From Terriglobales bacterium (GTDB lineage Bacteria > Acidobacteriota > Terriglobia > Terriglobales > Acidobacteriaceae), in NCBI GenBank assembly GCA_025934735.1, contig JAICWP010000018.1, positions 22,226 to 86,225 on the forward strand: DNA of 64,000 nucleotides, written 5' to 3'. A program made the translations under genes and the position numbers. Shown here piece by piece: positions 15,553-25,035 of this stretch (position 1 is the stretch's first letter; every line of letters starts with the position of its first letter). The notes beneath the pieces are model-generated. The model worked only from the letters and a program-made list of their open reading frames with translations. It made no database searches and was not told the origin of the DNA.

Positions 15553-17292
15553 CTACTGCGGCTTCTTCTTGCCCAAAATGTTGCCCAGCAGATCCTGCAC
15601 GCCTTTGGCCGGATTTTGCTGCAGCTGTCCGGCGCCGATTTTGCCGGCCAGCATGCCTTTGACGTCAGGCACAATGATGGGCCGCGAAGTTGTGCCTTGG
15701 ACCAAGAACGGAATGCCCTGGGCCGCGGCACCTTTGCCTAAGCCGGCGCGCCCGGCAAGGTTGCTGAGCGCGGTGCCGGCCCCTCCCTGGAGCAGCATTT
15801 TGAAATTCACTACGCTGTTGGAACTAATGGTGCCTGAGCCCGTCAGGTTGCCAATGCCGGCCACGATCAGCTTCAGATTGTCAGCAGTAATCCCAGCGGG
15901 CGCGATGCGCAACGCGGAACTCAGAGTCTGGATAACCGTGTCGCTAGCGGTTTTGTTGATGCCGGACAAAGCGGACAAGGCCGCCAGCTTGGACCCCAGG
16001 CTGAAGCCGGCAAGGCGGGCGTTGTTAAGCCCCACGTTGCCCGTGGTGACTAAGTTGCTCACCGGCCCATCCACCGACATGTGAGCGTCGCCGCTGCCGC
16101 TCTGGAAGGATGCGCCTTGGGGCAGAATTACGCCCATGGCGGGCAATAGCGCCTGCACATCCTGCACCGGGATGCTGGGGGCATTCGCTTTCATGTGCAG
16201 CACGGGTGAAGCGCCGCGCAGGTCATAGGTGCCGGCCAGGTTCACCGCGCTTTTGCCGGTCACAATGCGGGTGTTATCCACGGTGCCGGTTTGCCGCGCC
16301 AGATCGTAGTCGGAAGCGTAATCCACGGTGACAGGCTCACTGGCGGGGTGGCAGCCCTTAACCAGGCAAAGCTTGTTGGCGGTGATCATGCCTTTGGTCT
16401 GGGCGTGGTTGCCGTCGGATTTCAGATTGCCCTTGAAGTCCACGACGCCGGCGATTCCAGCGCCCGGATCCACAAAGCCGCTGGAGGCCAGGTCCAGGCG
16501 CGTGATGTTAGCTTGCGCGCTGAATGGAGTGCGCGAGGCGTCGCTGCGGTCCACCGGGCCTGCCTGGCCTTTGACGTCCATCTTGCCGCCGCCGGGCATG
16601 TTGGCTGAAAGTGCGAAGGGGAAACTGGATTCGTAGGACACATTCTTGGCGCTGAGGTTGACCGCGTCGTAAGCCTGGGGACGGCGGCCTGGCGTGCCCA
16701 GCAGAATGCGGCCGTTCACCACCTCCAGCTTCTGAACCTGAATATCGGACATGGCGCCGCGGCTGGGGGAACTGCTACCGCTGCCGCTGCTGGAGGGGTT
16801 CGCGGGCGCTTGCGTCTTCTTGGGCGCAGGATTTTTGGCGGCAGGATTTTTGGCAGCAGGAGGAGTTCCCTTGCCCGGGCTGTTCGCCGGCAGATTGCCC
16901 TTGGCTTGCCCGATACTGGAAAAATTCCAAGTGCCGGCGGCGGAGCGGATCAGCGCCACCTGCGGCTGCTCCAGAGTAAGCGACTGCACATGCACGGCGC
17001 GGTTGAAGATCAGCGGCATGATTTCCACGCTGATATCCAGCGCCTTGGCCTGAACAAAAGGATTGCGGCTAAAGGCGGGATCGTCGGCAATGGAAATGTT
17101 GTCGGCGCCCAACTTGCCGCGTATCAAAGAAAAGCTCAGATTGCCGATTTTCACCTGGCGCCCCAGCGCATTGGTTAACTGCGTTTCCACCGTAGGACGG
17201 AACTGGTTGGCGTCAATGAAAAAGGGGATTGCGACGGCCACTGCCACCAGCACCACGATAACGATCCCAATAATGATCAGAGCTTTTTTCAT
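15553..17292 (-). CDS. AsmA-family inner-membrane/periplasmic protein
   Basis: The 579-residue protein has an N-terminal anchor (MKKALIIIGIVIVVLVAVAVAIPFFI without a cleavage site) followed by the AsmA opening DANQFRPTVETQLTNALGRQVKIG. A proline/alanine/lysine-rich linker (about 165-195, PAAKNPAAKNPAPKK) splits the protein. The C-terminal part shows the AsmA repeat features (VVDFKGNLKSDG, LNNARLAGFSLGSKL). AsmA proteins form beta-taco bridges implicated in lipid transfer and outer-membrane assembly. The ATG at 17292 is preferred because GAGGTGG lies 6 bp upstream; the frame runs five codons further to a GTG. It is a single gene, 33 bp from its neighbour on the same strand. Confidence 0.88.
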   Translation of the reverse strand: MKKALIIIGIVIVVLVAVAVAIPFFIDANQFRPTVETQLTNALGRQVKIGNLSFSLIRGKLGADNISIADDPAFSRNPFVQAKALDISVEIMPLIFNRAVHVQSLTLEQPQVALIRSAAGTWNFSSIGQAKGNLPANSPGKGTPPAAKNPAAKNPAPKKTQAPANPSSSGSGSSSPSRGAMSDIQVQKLEVVNGRILLGTPGRRPQAYDAVNLSAKNVSYESSFPFALSANMPGGGKMDVKGQAGPVDRSDASRTPFSAQANITRLDLASSGFVDPGAGIAGVVDFKGNLKSDGNHAQTKGMITANKLCLVKGCHPASEPVTVDYASDYDLARQTGTVDNTRIVTGKSAVNLAGTYDLRGASPVLHMKANAPSIPVQDVQALLPAMGVILPQGASFQSGSGDAHMSVDGPVSNLVTTGNVGLNNARLAGFSLGSKLAALSALSGINKTASDTVIQTLSSALRIAPAGITADNLKLIVAGIGNLTGSGTISSNSVVNFKMLLQGGAGTALSNLAGRAGLGKGAAAQGIPFLVQGTTSRPIIVPDVKGMLAGKIGAGQLQQNPAKGVQDLLGNILGKKKPQ

Positions 17293-17570
17293 AATTCCAC
17301 CTCGCACGCGAACGTTTACCGTGCGCGTCGGCAGCCGGGGCTACGTGAAAACTCTAGTCCTTGCCTCCCGCAGCCCGCAACCATTTGATTGCAAAGCAGC
17401 AAAGCAGTGTTGCCGATAAGGGACGCAGAATGCGAAGCGGGGGCAGTTTTCGGCGGCTCGGCTGAAGCCGCGCCCTTGGGAATATAAAAACTGGATTCAA
17501 TTCTGACGCATGATTAGGTACGAGCCAGTAGCGGGGCCAGGCAGTAGCTACTCCGTCCTGAGAACTGCTT

Positions 17571-18173
17571 TTACGCCGGTATGGCCTTCGCCAACTGGCC
17601 CAGGACGCCAGAGGCGAACTCCGCCAGGCCGCTGATGGCGTCAACGTCAGTCTGGTCAAAATTGCGGTGTTCTTCGTGAGACACCACCCAGAGAGTGCCC
17701 CAGGGAATGCCGTTCACGAAAATAGGCACGACCAGGCTTTCCACAATGGCAGGCTCGATCTTATGCAGGTAATGGAAACAGCGGGCGGGATAAAGGAAAA
17801 GCTGAGGTGACTTGCAATCCAGTGTAGTGCCGGAAGGGCTCCAGTCACGCGGACTGGTAGCGCCGGCGTGCCGGGCCAATGCGCCCGCAACGGTTTCCCA
17901 GCGAATGAGTGGAGGGCCCTGGAGGGACGGCTCTACCCGGCTCACGCCAGCGGCGCTAGCGTTTGAGACCTCCCGGGCGGCCCGAGCCAGCGCCTCTAAA
18001 AGTTCATGGGTAGAGGCGTTCTTAGCGGCCAGTTCCTTAAGGAAGCGCTCCTTGGACCGAGCTTTGGCCACAAAATCACTGTTTTTGGGGATGCGATAGC
18101 GCAACTCCCCGGTGATCAGCACATCCTCAACTCGCGCACGCCACAGCGGGACCGCAGTATCGTGCAGGGCCAT
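17571..18173 (-). CDS. GAF-domain protein
   Basis: The 200-residue protein starts with a helical segment (WRARVEDVLITGELRYRIPK, KARSKERFLKELAAKNA). A GAF domain follows (about 65-200: CFHYLHKIEPAIVESLVVPI, GIPWGTLWVVSHEEHRNFDQ, VDAISGLAEFASGVL). There is no output domain, so it probably acts as a small-molecule or redox sensor for a partner. The ATG at 18173 is chosen for the GGAGAG site upstream; the frame is open 17 codons further to a TTG. It is divergent from the TonB-type receptor across a gap of about 320 bp in which no gene or clear promoter was recognised. Confidence 0.8.
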   Translation of the reverse strand: MALHDTAVPLWRARVEDVLITGELRYRIPKNSDFVAKARSKERFLKELAAKNASTHELLEALARAAREVSNASAAGVSRVEPSLQGPPLIRWETVAGALARHAGATSPRDWSPSGTTLDCKSPQLFLYPARCFHYLHKIEPAIVESLVVPIFVNGIPWGTLWVVSHEEHRNFDQTDVDAISGLAEFASGVLGQLAKAIPA

Positions 18174-18496
18174 ATGCCTAGTCTCTCCAGCGACCTGGAA
18201 GCAGCCGCTTGTCTGGATGAACAAGGTGAGTTTTGCGTTGTACTGACGCGCATGGGTGTGAGCTGCGGAAACGGAGCCCAGCGTTCAATGGGAGCACTTT
18301 TTATCTTACTCCAAAACGCCCGCGACAGAGGCGGCTTTCGTATTCCCATGCTGCCAGGGAGATGCAGGTAGTCAGGGACTGATTGGTTCAACAGTTAAAC
18401 AACTGAATATTCCGTTGCAGGCTTTACACCAAGCTAGAAGCACAGGCATCCTGTATTGTCCTGAGCTGTTCAGGCGGTGAACCCGCCGCAGAAAAT

Positions 18497-20737
18497 ATGT
18501 GCCCTGCGCAAAAGATTGTCGCCTCCCTCTTTCTTCTGGCCTGCAGCCTGGGCGCGCTGGCCCAGTCGGTGGTGGAAGGTCGCATTACAGACGACCACGG
18601 TAATCCGGTGCCAAACGCCGAAATCACGCTGAAGCACAACCAGAGGGAACAGCGGCTGGCCACCGATGCCGAAGGAAAATTCCGCTTTCTGGGAGTGGAG
18701 CCGGGAGAGTATGAGATCACCGCTTCGGCTGCCGGCTTCTACAATGCGGAATACGAGTTTGCAGCGCGGCCTCGCCAGCCAATCGTGGTAGAAATGGAAC
18801 TGGTGGCGCAGACGGTGCGCAAGGAAGAAGTTGAGGTACGCTCGGCCGACATCAGCATGGGCGAAACCGGGGCCTCGCGGCTGCTTACCCATTCCGAAAT
18901 TTCAGCGCTTCCTATCCCGCTCAAGCGCGATCTCCCCACTTTGGCGCTTTTTACATTTCCCGGGGCCACGCTCAGCCACGACAACTTTGTTCACGTGCGC
19001 GGCAATGAGGTCTCTCTGCAGGAATTCATTGACGGGGTCTCGTTTCTGGAGAACCCGCAGGAACAGTTCAGCCCGGGGCTGAGCCCCGACCTGTTCGAGA
19101 CCATCAACATGGTTTCCGGTATTTTCCCGGCCGAGTTCGGTAACCGCTTCGGCGGAGCGCTGGACGTGACAACCCGCTCCGGCTTTGACCTGCAGGGGCA
19201 CGGCTCGGTGAGCATCGGCGGGGGGACCTTCAACACCAATGACGCGACCGCCGAGTATGGCGGCACGGCAGGCAAGTTCGGCTACTACTTCTTCGGCGAT
19301 GGATTTACCAGCGACTGGTATCTGAACCCGCCGGAGCCGCAGGCATTGCATGATTACGGATTCGGCCTGCGGGGCGCTGGCCAGTTCGACTACCGGCTGG
19401 GTAAGAACGCGTTCAGCCTGTTCCTGACCGGCGGGGGCACCAACGCTGAACTGCCAAACTTAACGGAAGATCAACTGCAGGGCCGCAACGCCGCGCGCCG
19501 CCTGCGCTCCCAGACCGGCATTCTGAACTGGCAGCACACCGCTTCCGCCAACCTGCTGGTCTCAACCGCGGTGTACGACCGCACGCTGGACGACCGCCTG
19601 GCGCCCACGACCGACCTGTTCACGCCCTTTGGCGACGGCCAGCGGGATAGCCTGACGGCGGGCATCAAGTCCGACCTGACCTGGTCGCATGGCAAGCACA
19701 TCGTGAAGGCGGGCGTGGACCTGACCCGGCTGCAGGAGAACGAGAGCTTTGTCTTCAATCCGCGCGAAACACCACCGCCGCCCTCGGACCCGCCCGCGTT
19801 CTCTTTTCACCACAGCATACCCGGCGGGCAGGCCAGCCTCTACCTCCAGGACCACGTGATGCTGACGCCCAACTGGAGCGCGGATTTGGGCTTGCGCTGG
19901 GACTATTTCGACCTGACCGGAACCTTCGCCCAGGTCAGCCCGCGGGTGGCGATTGCCTATCATCTGCCTTCCAGCCGCAGTACGCTTCACTTCGCCTACA
20001 ACCGGTTCTTCTCGCCTCCGCCATTGGAGTACGTGCAGCTGGCAAACTTCTTTGGCACGGCGGCGCCGGATCCTGGCGACCGCGTGGGCACGGTGCAACC
20101 CTATCGCCAGCACTATTTCGAGGGCGGCCTGGAGCAGGAAATCAACCCCAAGGTGGATTTGGAGGTCACCGGCTTCTATCACCGCGGGACCACGCCGTTT
20201 GAGTACCGGGAGATCAGCATTACGCACCTTTTTCTGCCTATCAATTCCTCGCGCGGGCACTCCTACGGCGTGGAAACTGGCGTGACCTTGAAGCAACTGG
20301 AAAAGCTAGGATTGAGCGCGCGGCTGCAATACGCGTATCAGCGCACATTTTTCTTAGGGCCGATTGCCGGAGGCTATGCCGTGGGCGAGGACATCGCGCC
20401 GGGGCAGAAGTTCCTGCCAGCCTTTGACGAGCCGCACAGCGGCACCGCCAGCCTGATGTACAACAACAAGTGGCGGAACCTGTTCGGCGGAGTCAACCTG
20501 CGCTACGGCAGCGGCACTGCCGCGTTCGACGGGGCCGTGCGCCTGCCCGGCCACACCACTGCCGACATCACCGCCAGTTTTGACCTGTGGCGGCGGGAGG
20601 CGAAACGCGCAGCGGTGGAGTTTAACCTGATCAACATCAGCGACAACCGGTACCAGATCGCGAAAGAAAGCGAAGATATTCCTGTCCAGTACGCCACTCC
20701 CCGTATTGTTGCCGGGCATATTCTGTTCTATTTTTAA
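18497..20737 (+). CDS. TonB-dependent outer-membrane receptor with carboxypeptidase-regulatory-like domain
   Basis: The 746-residue protein has a signal peptide (cleavage near GALAQS) and an N-terminal CarboxypepD_reg-like Ig domain (about 26-105: VEGRITDDHGNPVPNAEITL, GEYEITASAAGFY). The plug follows (LPTLALFTFPGATLSHDNFVHVRG; EFIDGVSFLENP; PAEFGNRFGGALDVTTRSG), then beta-barrel strands, ending in an aromatic residue (HILFYF), as outer-membrane proteins do. At under 750 residues it is much shorter than the 1,000-1,200-residue Oar-like proteins common in this phylum. The substrate is unknown. A small PadR gene lies 41 bp downstream on the same strand. Confidence 0.9.
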   Translation: MCPAQKIVASLFLLACSLGALAQSVVEGRITDDHGNPVPNAEITLKHNQREQRLATDAEGKFRFLGVEPGEYEITASAAGFYNAEYEFAARPRQPIVVEMELVAQTVRKEEVEVRSADISMGETGASRLLTHSEISALPIPLKRDLPTLALFTFPGATLSHDNFVHVRGNEVSLQEFIDGVSFLENPQEQFSPGLSPDLFETINMVSGIFPAEFGNRFGGALDVTTRSGFDLQGHGSVSIGGGTFNTNDATAEYGGTAGKFGYYFFGDGFTSDWYLNPPEPQALHDYGFGLRGAGQFDYRLGKNAFSLFLTGGGTNAELPNLTEDQLQGRNAARRLRSQTGILNWQHTASANLLVSTAVYDRTLDDRLAPTTDLFTPFGDGQRDSLTAGIKSDLTWSHGKHIVKAGVDLTRLQENESFVFNPRETPPPPSDPPAFSFHHSIPGGQASLYLQDHVMLTPNWSADLGLRWDYFDLTGTFAQVSPRVAIAYHLPSSRSTLHFAYNRFFSPPPLEYVQLANFFGTAAPDPGDRVGTVQPYRQHYFEGGLEQEINPKVDLEVTGFYHRGTTPFEYREISITHLFLPINSSRGHSYGVETGVTLKQLEKLGLSARLQYAYQRTFFLGPIAGGYAVGEDIAPGQKFLPAFDEPHSGTASLMYNNKWRNLFGGVNLRYGSGTAAFDGAVRLPGHTTADITASFDLWRREAKRAAVEFNLINISDNRYQIAKESEDIPVQYATPRIVAGHILFYF

Positions 20738-20778
20738 GGCTGTTGACGCAGCCAATCCTACATAGCTAGAGTTCCTGC

Positions 20779-21063
20779 ATGAGCGTTCGCTTGCGCCGCT
20801 CGCCCCAGATCCTGGCTGTGCTCTCGGCGCTGCTGCGCCGCGCGCAATCCTGGCATTACGGGTACGACCTGCTGAAGAAAACCCCGCTGAAGTCGGGCAC
20901 TCTTTATCCCATTCTGGCGCGCTTGCTCCAGGGCGGGTGGCTGGAGCAAAAATGGGCGAAGGCTTCTGCGCCCGGCCGTCCGCCTCGGCATTTGTACCGT
21001 TTGAGCCGGAAGGGCAAGGGCGCCGCGCGCGAGTATTGCTCAGGAGCTAAAGCCCAGAGTTGA
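20779..21063 (+). CDS. Small PadR-family transcriptional regulator
   Basis: This 94-residue winged-helix protein shows the PadR pattern: LAVLSALLRRAQSWHYGYDLL, then the wing LKSGTLYPILARLLQGGWLEQKW and HLYRLSRKGKGAAREY. It lacks the long C-terminal dimerisation helix. Placed 41 bp after the receptor gene, it may be cotranscribed with it and regulate it (inference). Unlike the PadR at 2.7 kb, it is not followed by a permease. Confidence 0.85.
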   Translation: MSVRLRRSPQILAVLSALLRRAQSWHYGYDLLKKTPLKSGTLYPILARLLQGGWLEQKWAKASAPGRPPRHLYRLSRKGKGAAREYCSGAKAQS

Positions 21064-21120
21064 GAAAACACTTGTCGGCACGCCTGAGGGCGTGCCCTGA
21101 TACGAGTCTGCTATCGGCGC

Positions 21121-21804
21121 TCAGTTCTGCATTACTCTTAATGTCGGGCTGATGAGGAGGGTGGGTTCGGTGGCGGCCTGCACATCGCCGGCAGTGAGGC
21201 CGGGAGCCACTTCTTCAAGCACCAGGCCGGTTGGGGTCACGCTGATGTAGGCCATTTCGGAGACGATGGTGTCCACCACCCTCACCCCAGTGAGCGGCAG
21301 CGTGCACTTCTTCAGAATTTTGGGATTGCCTTCGCGGGTGGTGTGCTCCATGGCGATAATCACGCGCCGCGCTCCCGCCACCAGATCCATGGCGCCGCCC
21401 ATGCCTTTAACCATTTTGCCGGGAATCATCCAGTTGGCCAGATTGCCCTGTTCATCCACTTGCATGGCGCCGAGAACGCTCAAGTCAATGTGACCGCCGC
21501 GGATCATGGCGAAGGAGTCGGCGCTGGAAAAATAGGCGGTCCCGGGAATTTCGGTCACGGTTTCTTTGCCGGCGTTGATCAGGTCGGGGTCTTCCTGGCC
21601 TTCCAGCGGATAAGGGCCGATGCCCAGCATGCCGTTCTCGCTTTGCAACACCACATCCATGCCCTTAGGGACGCAGTTCGCCACCAGGGTGGGCATGCCG
21701 ATGCCCAGGTTGACATAGAAGCCATCGCGCAGTTCCCGGGCGATGCGGCGCACAATGCGGTCGCGCTTTTCGGTGTCTTTGCCCAACTTGGGTGGAGTAG
21801 CCAT
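21121..21804 (-). CDS. scoB: 3-oxoacid CoA-transferase, beta subunit
   Basis: The 227-residue protein matches the B subunit of succinyl-CoA:3-ketoacid CoA-transferase. It has the [24 protein letters not shown] opening, the catalytic glutamate in [35 protein letters not shown], and the end-domain [16 protein letters not shown]. The enzyme moves CoA between succinate and acetoacetate in ketone-body/branched-chain use. It is the last gene of a three-gene operon with scoA and a 94-residue protein. A thiolase that could complete acetoacetyl-CoA cleavage lies elsewhere in the window (59.3 kb). Confidence 0.95.
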   Translation of the reverse strand: MATPPKLGKDTEKRDRIVRRIARELRDGFYVNLGIGMPTLVANCVPKGMDVVLQSENGMLGIGPYPLEGQEDPDLINAGKETVTEIPGTAYFSSADSFAMIRGGHIDLSVLGAMQVDEQGNLANWMIPGKMVKGMGGAMDLVAGARRVIIAMEHTTREGNPKILKKCTLPLTGVRVVDTIVSEMAYISVTPTGLVLEEVAPGLTAGDVQAATEPTLLISPTLRVMQN

Positions 21805-21908
21805 TCGCCCCCGCTTCGACTAGCAATCCGCGCTCAGCAGTCAGCCATCAACTTCTGCATCCATTCTCAATCCAAAAGAAACTCAGTACTTCCATGGCCG
21901 TTCATTTT

Positions 21909-22193
21909 TTATTCCCATGCAGCTTCGGTGCGACGAAAATGAGTGAGCACGCGCTCCAGTTCTTCATACGAGGTGCGGGCATCGGCGGCGGACTGGGCGC
22001 GATACTTGTAGGCCGTTTCCAGCAACTCGCCAAAATGATCGGCGATGCCGCCCATCGCCTCGTCGTAGGCGGGTGCCAGGGTGCTCAACTCGGCTGCCAG
22101 GTCCCCCAGCGTGAGGTTGCCCTGCTCGTACAAGCGTAGGTAGTGCAGCACGCTGGCCCGCACTTCCTGCACGGTATTGTCCGGCGCCGGCAT
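21909..22193 (-). CDS. Small helical protein of unknown function between scoA and scoB
   Basis: The 94-residue acidic protein, predicted all-helical (EVRASVLHYLRLYEQGNLTL, DEAMGGIADHFGELLETAYK), has no signal or membrane segment. It begins 3 bp after the scoA stop, so translation is probably coupled, and ends about 100 bp before scoB. I do not recognise a family. Its position suggests a role linked to the CoA-transferase, but nothing in the sequence proves this. Confidence 0.65.
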   Translation of the reverse strand: MPAPDNTVQEVRASVLHYLRLYEQGNLTLGDLAAELSTLAPAYDEAMGGIADHFGELLETAYKYRAQSAADARTSYEELERVLTHFRRTEAAWE

Positions 22194-22196
22194 AGC

Positions 22197-22892
22197 TCAT
22201 GCTTTTCGCACAGTGCGCTTCTCAATGCGTTTCTCGTACAACTCGCCCTGAAAAATGCGTTTCACGAAAACACTGGGCGTGTGCACGGAATCGGGCTCCA
22301 GTTCCCCAACCTCCACCAACTGCTCGACCTCCGCAATGGTGACGCGCGCGGCCGTGGCCATCATGGGGCTGAAATTGCGCGCGGTTTTGCGATATACCAG
22401 ATTGCCCCACTTGTCGCCCTTCCAAGCTTTCACAAAAGCGTAATCGGCGCGCAGAGCCCGCTCCATCACGTAGGTGCGGCCATCGAAATCGCGAGTCTCC
22501 TTGTTCTCCGCCACCATGGTGCCTACCCCTGTAGGAGTGAAGAAGGCGGGAATGCCGGCGCCGGCGGCGCGAATGCGCTCGGAAAACGTTCCCTGGGGCA
22601 CCAACTGCAGTTCGATCTTGCCGCTCAGCACCATTTGCTCCAGCAGCTTATTTTCGCCCACGTAGGTGCCGATGTGGCAGCGGATCTGCCCGGCGGCCAG
22701 CAGCAGGCCGACGCCAAAGCCGTCCACGCCGGCGTTGTTACTGATGGTGGTAAGGTTCTTCACACCTTTTTTGACCAGCGCGCGGATCAGGTTCTCCGGG
22801 TTGCCGCACAGGCCGAAGCCGCCAATCATAATGCTGGCGCCGTCGGCGATGTCGCGCACCGCCTCCTCGGCGCTGGCCACCACTTTGTTCAT
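22197..22892 (-). CDS. scoA: 3-oxoacid CoA-transferase, alpha subunit
   Basis: The 231-residue A subunit has the family landmarks: MIGGFGLCGNPENLIRALVK, the SNNAGVDGFGVGLLLAAGQI region, HIGTYVGENKLLEQMVLSG, ELQLVPQGTFSERIRAAGAG and FFTPTGVGTMVAE. It is the first gene of the minus-strand operon scoA-(94-residue protein)-scoB. Together the two Sco subunits activate acetoacetate with succinyl-CoA in the cytoplasm. Confidence 0.95.
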   Translation of the reverse strand: MNKVVASAEEAVRDIADGASIMIGGFGLCGNPENLIRALVKKGVKNLTTISNNAGVDGFGVGLLLAAGQIRCHIGTYVGENKLLEQMVLSGKIELQLVPQGTFSERIRAAGAGIPAFFTPTGVGTMVAENKETRDFDGRTYVMERALRADYAFVKAWKGDKWGNLVYRKTARNFSPMMATAARVTIAEVEQLVEVGELEPDSVHTPSVFVKRIFQGELYEKRIEKRTVRKA

Positions 22893-23034
22893 AAGAGGGG
22901 GATTCTACTTTCCGGCGTCAGTCAACGCAAACACAACCCCTTCACCACAAAGAATAAGAAGCTACACAAAGAAAATTGACGATCTTCGATTGAGATTGAT
23001 GAGTGTGCAGCGCACTCATCCTGAATTGTAATCA

Positions 23035-23904
23035 TCAATCCTTTGTGTCCTCTGTGGTTAAGGCTTTTCGAAAATTATTGGCCAGGTCGAACTCGGCGGC
23101 CAAATCGCGAGTGCTGAGGTTCTCCCGCAGGTGGCCCAAACGCTGCTCCAACTGCAGCAGGGCCTCCTGGAGATTGCCGCGGTTAGTGAGCGCGATATCG
23201 CGCCACATGGCGTAAGGGCTGGCGGCGGTGCGCGTCATGTCCCGCAGTGCCGGCCCGGCAAGTTCGAGCGCCTGGGGATCATCGCTGAATTCCTCGGCTA
23301 AGCTGGCGGCCAGAGCGGTGGCGACCATCTGGGGCAGGTGGCTCAGCCAGGCGCAAAGGCGGTCATGCCGCTCCGGTTCCAGGGCGAGCACGCGCGCTCC
23401 GATGCCTGCAATCATTTCGAGGAAAGCGGCGGCCGCAGAAGAGGTCTCGCCCAGAGGCGTGGTGATCCAGGCCGCGCCGCGAAACAATTCAGCGTCGGCG
23501 TGCTCGATTCCGCCCTGCTCCCTTCCGGCCATGGGATGTCCGGGAAGAAAACGTTGCCCGGCCTGCTGGCCAAAAACGGCTCGCGCCCGGTCCGCAATTT
23601 CCATCTTGGTGCTGCCCACATCCGTGAGCAGCGATTGCGGCGGGACGGTGGGACCAATGCGTTCGATCAGATCAATGATGGAGCCTACCGGGGTGGCCAG
23701 CAGGATCACGTCGCTGCCACGGGCCGCCTCGGCAGGGTCGGCAAAGCCGGCGTCAATGGCGCCGCGTTCTCGCGCCTGCTGCAGCACCGGCTCGCGATCG
23801 CAGCCCATCATGCGGCTCGTGAAGCCAGCCTTCCGCACGGCCAATGCGAAAGAACCTCCGATCAGCCCGGTGCCGATGACCGTGATTTGACGAATCGAGT
23901 TCAC
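23035..23904 (-). CDS. tyrA: Prephenate (or arogenate) dehydrogenase
   Basis: The 289-residue TyrA has an N-terminal NAD-binding Rossmann domain (ITVIGTGLIGGSFALAVRKAG) and ILLATPVGSIIDLIERIGP. The substrate region FLPGHPMAGREQGGIEHADA contains the catalytic His, and a helical dimer domain includes RLCAWLSHLPQMVATALAAS. It converts prephenate to 4-hydroxyphenylpyruvate for tyrosine. It overlaps the DAHP synthase stop by 4 bp and ends the aromatic operon. The last residues (ALTTEDTKD) are encoded by a sequence matching the widespread accacagaggacac-type intergenic repeat, so the tail is probably an insertion-derived extension. No ACT or fused mutase domain is present. Confidence 0.94.
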   Translation of the reverse strand: MNSIRQITVIGTGLIGGSFALAVRKAGFTSRMMGCDREPVLQQARERGAIDAGFADPAEAARGSDVILLATPVGSIIDLIERIGPTVPPQSLLTDVGSTKMEIADRARAVFGQQAGQRFLPGHPMAGREQGGIEHADAELFRGAAWITTPLGETSSAAAAFLEMIAGIGARVLALEPERHDRLCAWLSHLPQMVATALAASLAEEFSDDPQALELAGPALRDMTRTAASPYAMWRDIALTNRGNLQEALLQLEQRLGHLRENLSTRDLAAEFDLANNFRKALTTEDTKD

Positions 23905-24920
23905 GCGATGGTGCGGCCTACGGCGGGAGCAATGATGCGCAGCTCGTCCATCAGCTTGCGGAACTGCTCGGGATAGAGCGACTGGGCGCCGTCAGAGAGG
24001 GCATGGTCGGCATCGTGGTGCACTTCGATGAGCAGCGCATCACAGCCCGCGGCGACGGCGGCGCGCGCCATGGGCGCAACTTTATCGCGGCGCCCAGTGC
24101 CATGCGAGGGATCGGCCGTCATGGGCAGGTGGGAAAGCTTGTGGATTATGGGAATAGCGGAAATATCCATGGTGTTGCGGGTGTAGGTTTCAAAAGTGCG
24201 AATTCCGCGCTCGCAGAGGATCACTTCATAATTGCCACCCGCCATGATGTATTCCGCCGAGAGCAGCAGCTCCTCCAGGGTGGCGGCGATGCCGCGCTTG
24301 AGCAGTACCGGCTTGCGCACTTTGCCGAGCTCGCGCAGCAGATTGAAATTCTGCATGTTGCGCGCGCCTACCTGCAGGATGTCCACGTAGGCCGCCATGA
24401 CCGGGATCTGGGATATCTCCATGACCTCGCTGATCACCAGCAGCTTGAATTTGTCCCCAGCCTCGCGCAGCAGCTTGACCGCTTCTTCGCCCAGCCCCTG
24501 AAACGAATACGGAGAAGAGCGCGGCTTGAACGCGCCCCCGCGCAGCACCCGCGCGCCTGCGTTGGCGACCTGCTCGGCGGCTGCAAAGAGCTGCTCGCGC
24601 GATTCCACCGAGCATGGCCCCGCCATTACCACCACCTTGTTGCCGCCAATTTCCACGCCATTGGGCAGCTTGACGATGGTGCCCTCCGGGCGGAAGCTGC
24701 GCCCCGCCAGCTTGTAAGGCGCACTTATCCGGTGCACCTGGTCCACGCCGCTGAGCAGCTCCAGTTCGCGAATATCGAAGTCCGCGCGCGCGCCTACCGC
24801 CCCCAGCACCGTCTGGCGCACTCCGGTGCTGCGGTGCACTTCGAAGCCCATCTTCACCAGGTGCTCGATGACCTGCTGAATCTGTTCCTCGCTGGCCGAT
24901 TCCTGCATGGCGACGATCAT
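23901..24920 (-). CDS. aroF: 3-deoxy-7-phosphoheptulonate (DAHP) synthase, type I beta with N-terminal regulatory domain
   Basis: The 339-residue enzyme has a ferredoxin-like N-terminal domain (MIVAMQESASEEQIQQVIEH to about 70) and a TIM barrel: VMAGPCSVESREQLFAAAEQ, RGGAFKPRSSPYSFQGLG, LLKRGIAATLEELL, ADPSHGTGRRDKV, EVHHDADHALSDGAQSL. It catalyses the first step of the shikimate pathway, and the N-terminal domain typically confers feedback control. The ATG at 24920 gives the normal family length; the frame is open 24 codons further through an unconserved, repeat-like stretch. It lies between chorismate mutase and tyrA in the operon. Confidence 0.95.
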   Translation of the reverse strand: MIVAMQESASEEQIQQVIEHLVKMGFEVHRSTGVRQTVLGAVGARADFDIRELELLSGVDQVHRISAPYKLAGRSFRPEGTIVKLPNGVEIGGNKVVVMAGPCSVESREQLFAAAEQVANAGARVLRGGAFKPRSSPYSFQGLGEEAVKLLREAGDKFKLLVISEVMEISQIPVMAAYVDILQVGARNMQNFNLLRELGKVRKPVLLKRGIAATLEELLLSAEYIMAGGNYEVILCERGIRTFETYTRNTMDISAIPIIHKLSHLPMTADPSHGTGRRDKVAPMARAAVAAGCDALLIEVHHDADHALSDGAQSLYPEQFRKLMDELRIIAPAVGRTIA

Positions 24921-25035
24921 AGGTAGCTGATTAGCTGCCAACAGTTGGCTGTCGGCCTTTGGCATTAGCTCTTGGCTCCGCATTAGCGCCACGATCAGAA
25001 GCTAAGAGCCAAAAGCTGGAGCCAACCGCTGTTTC

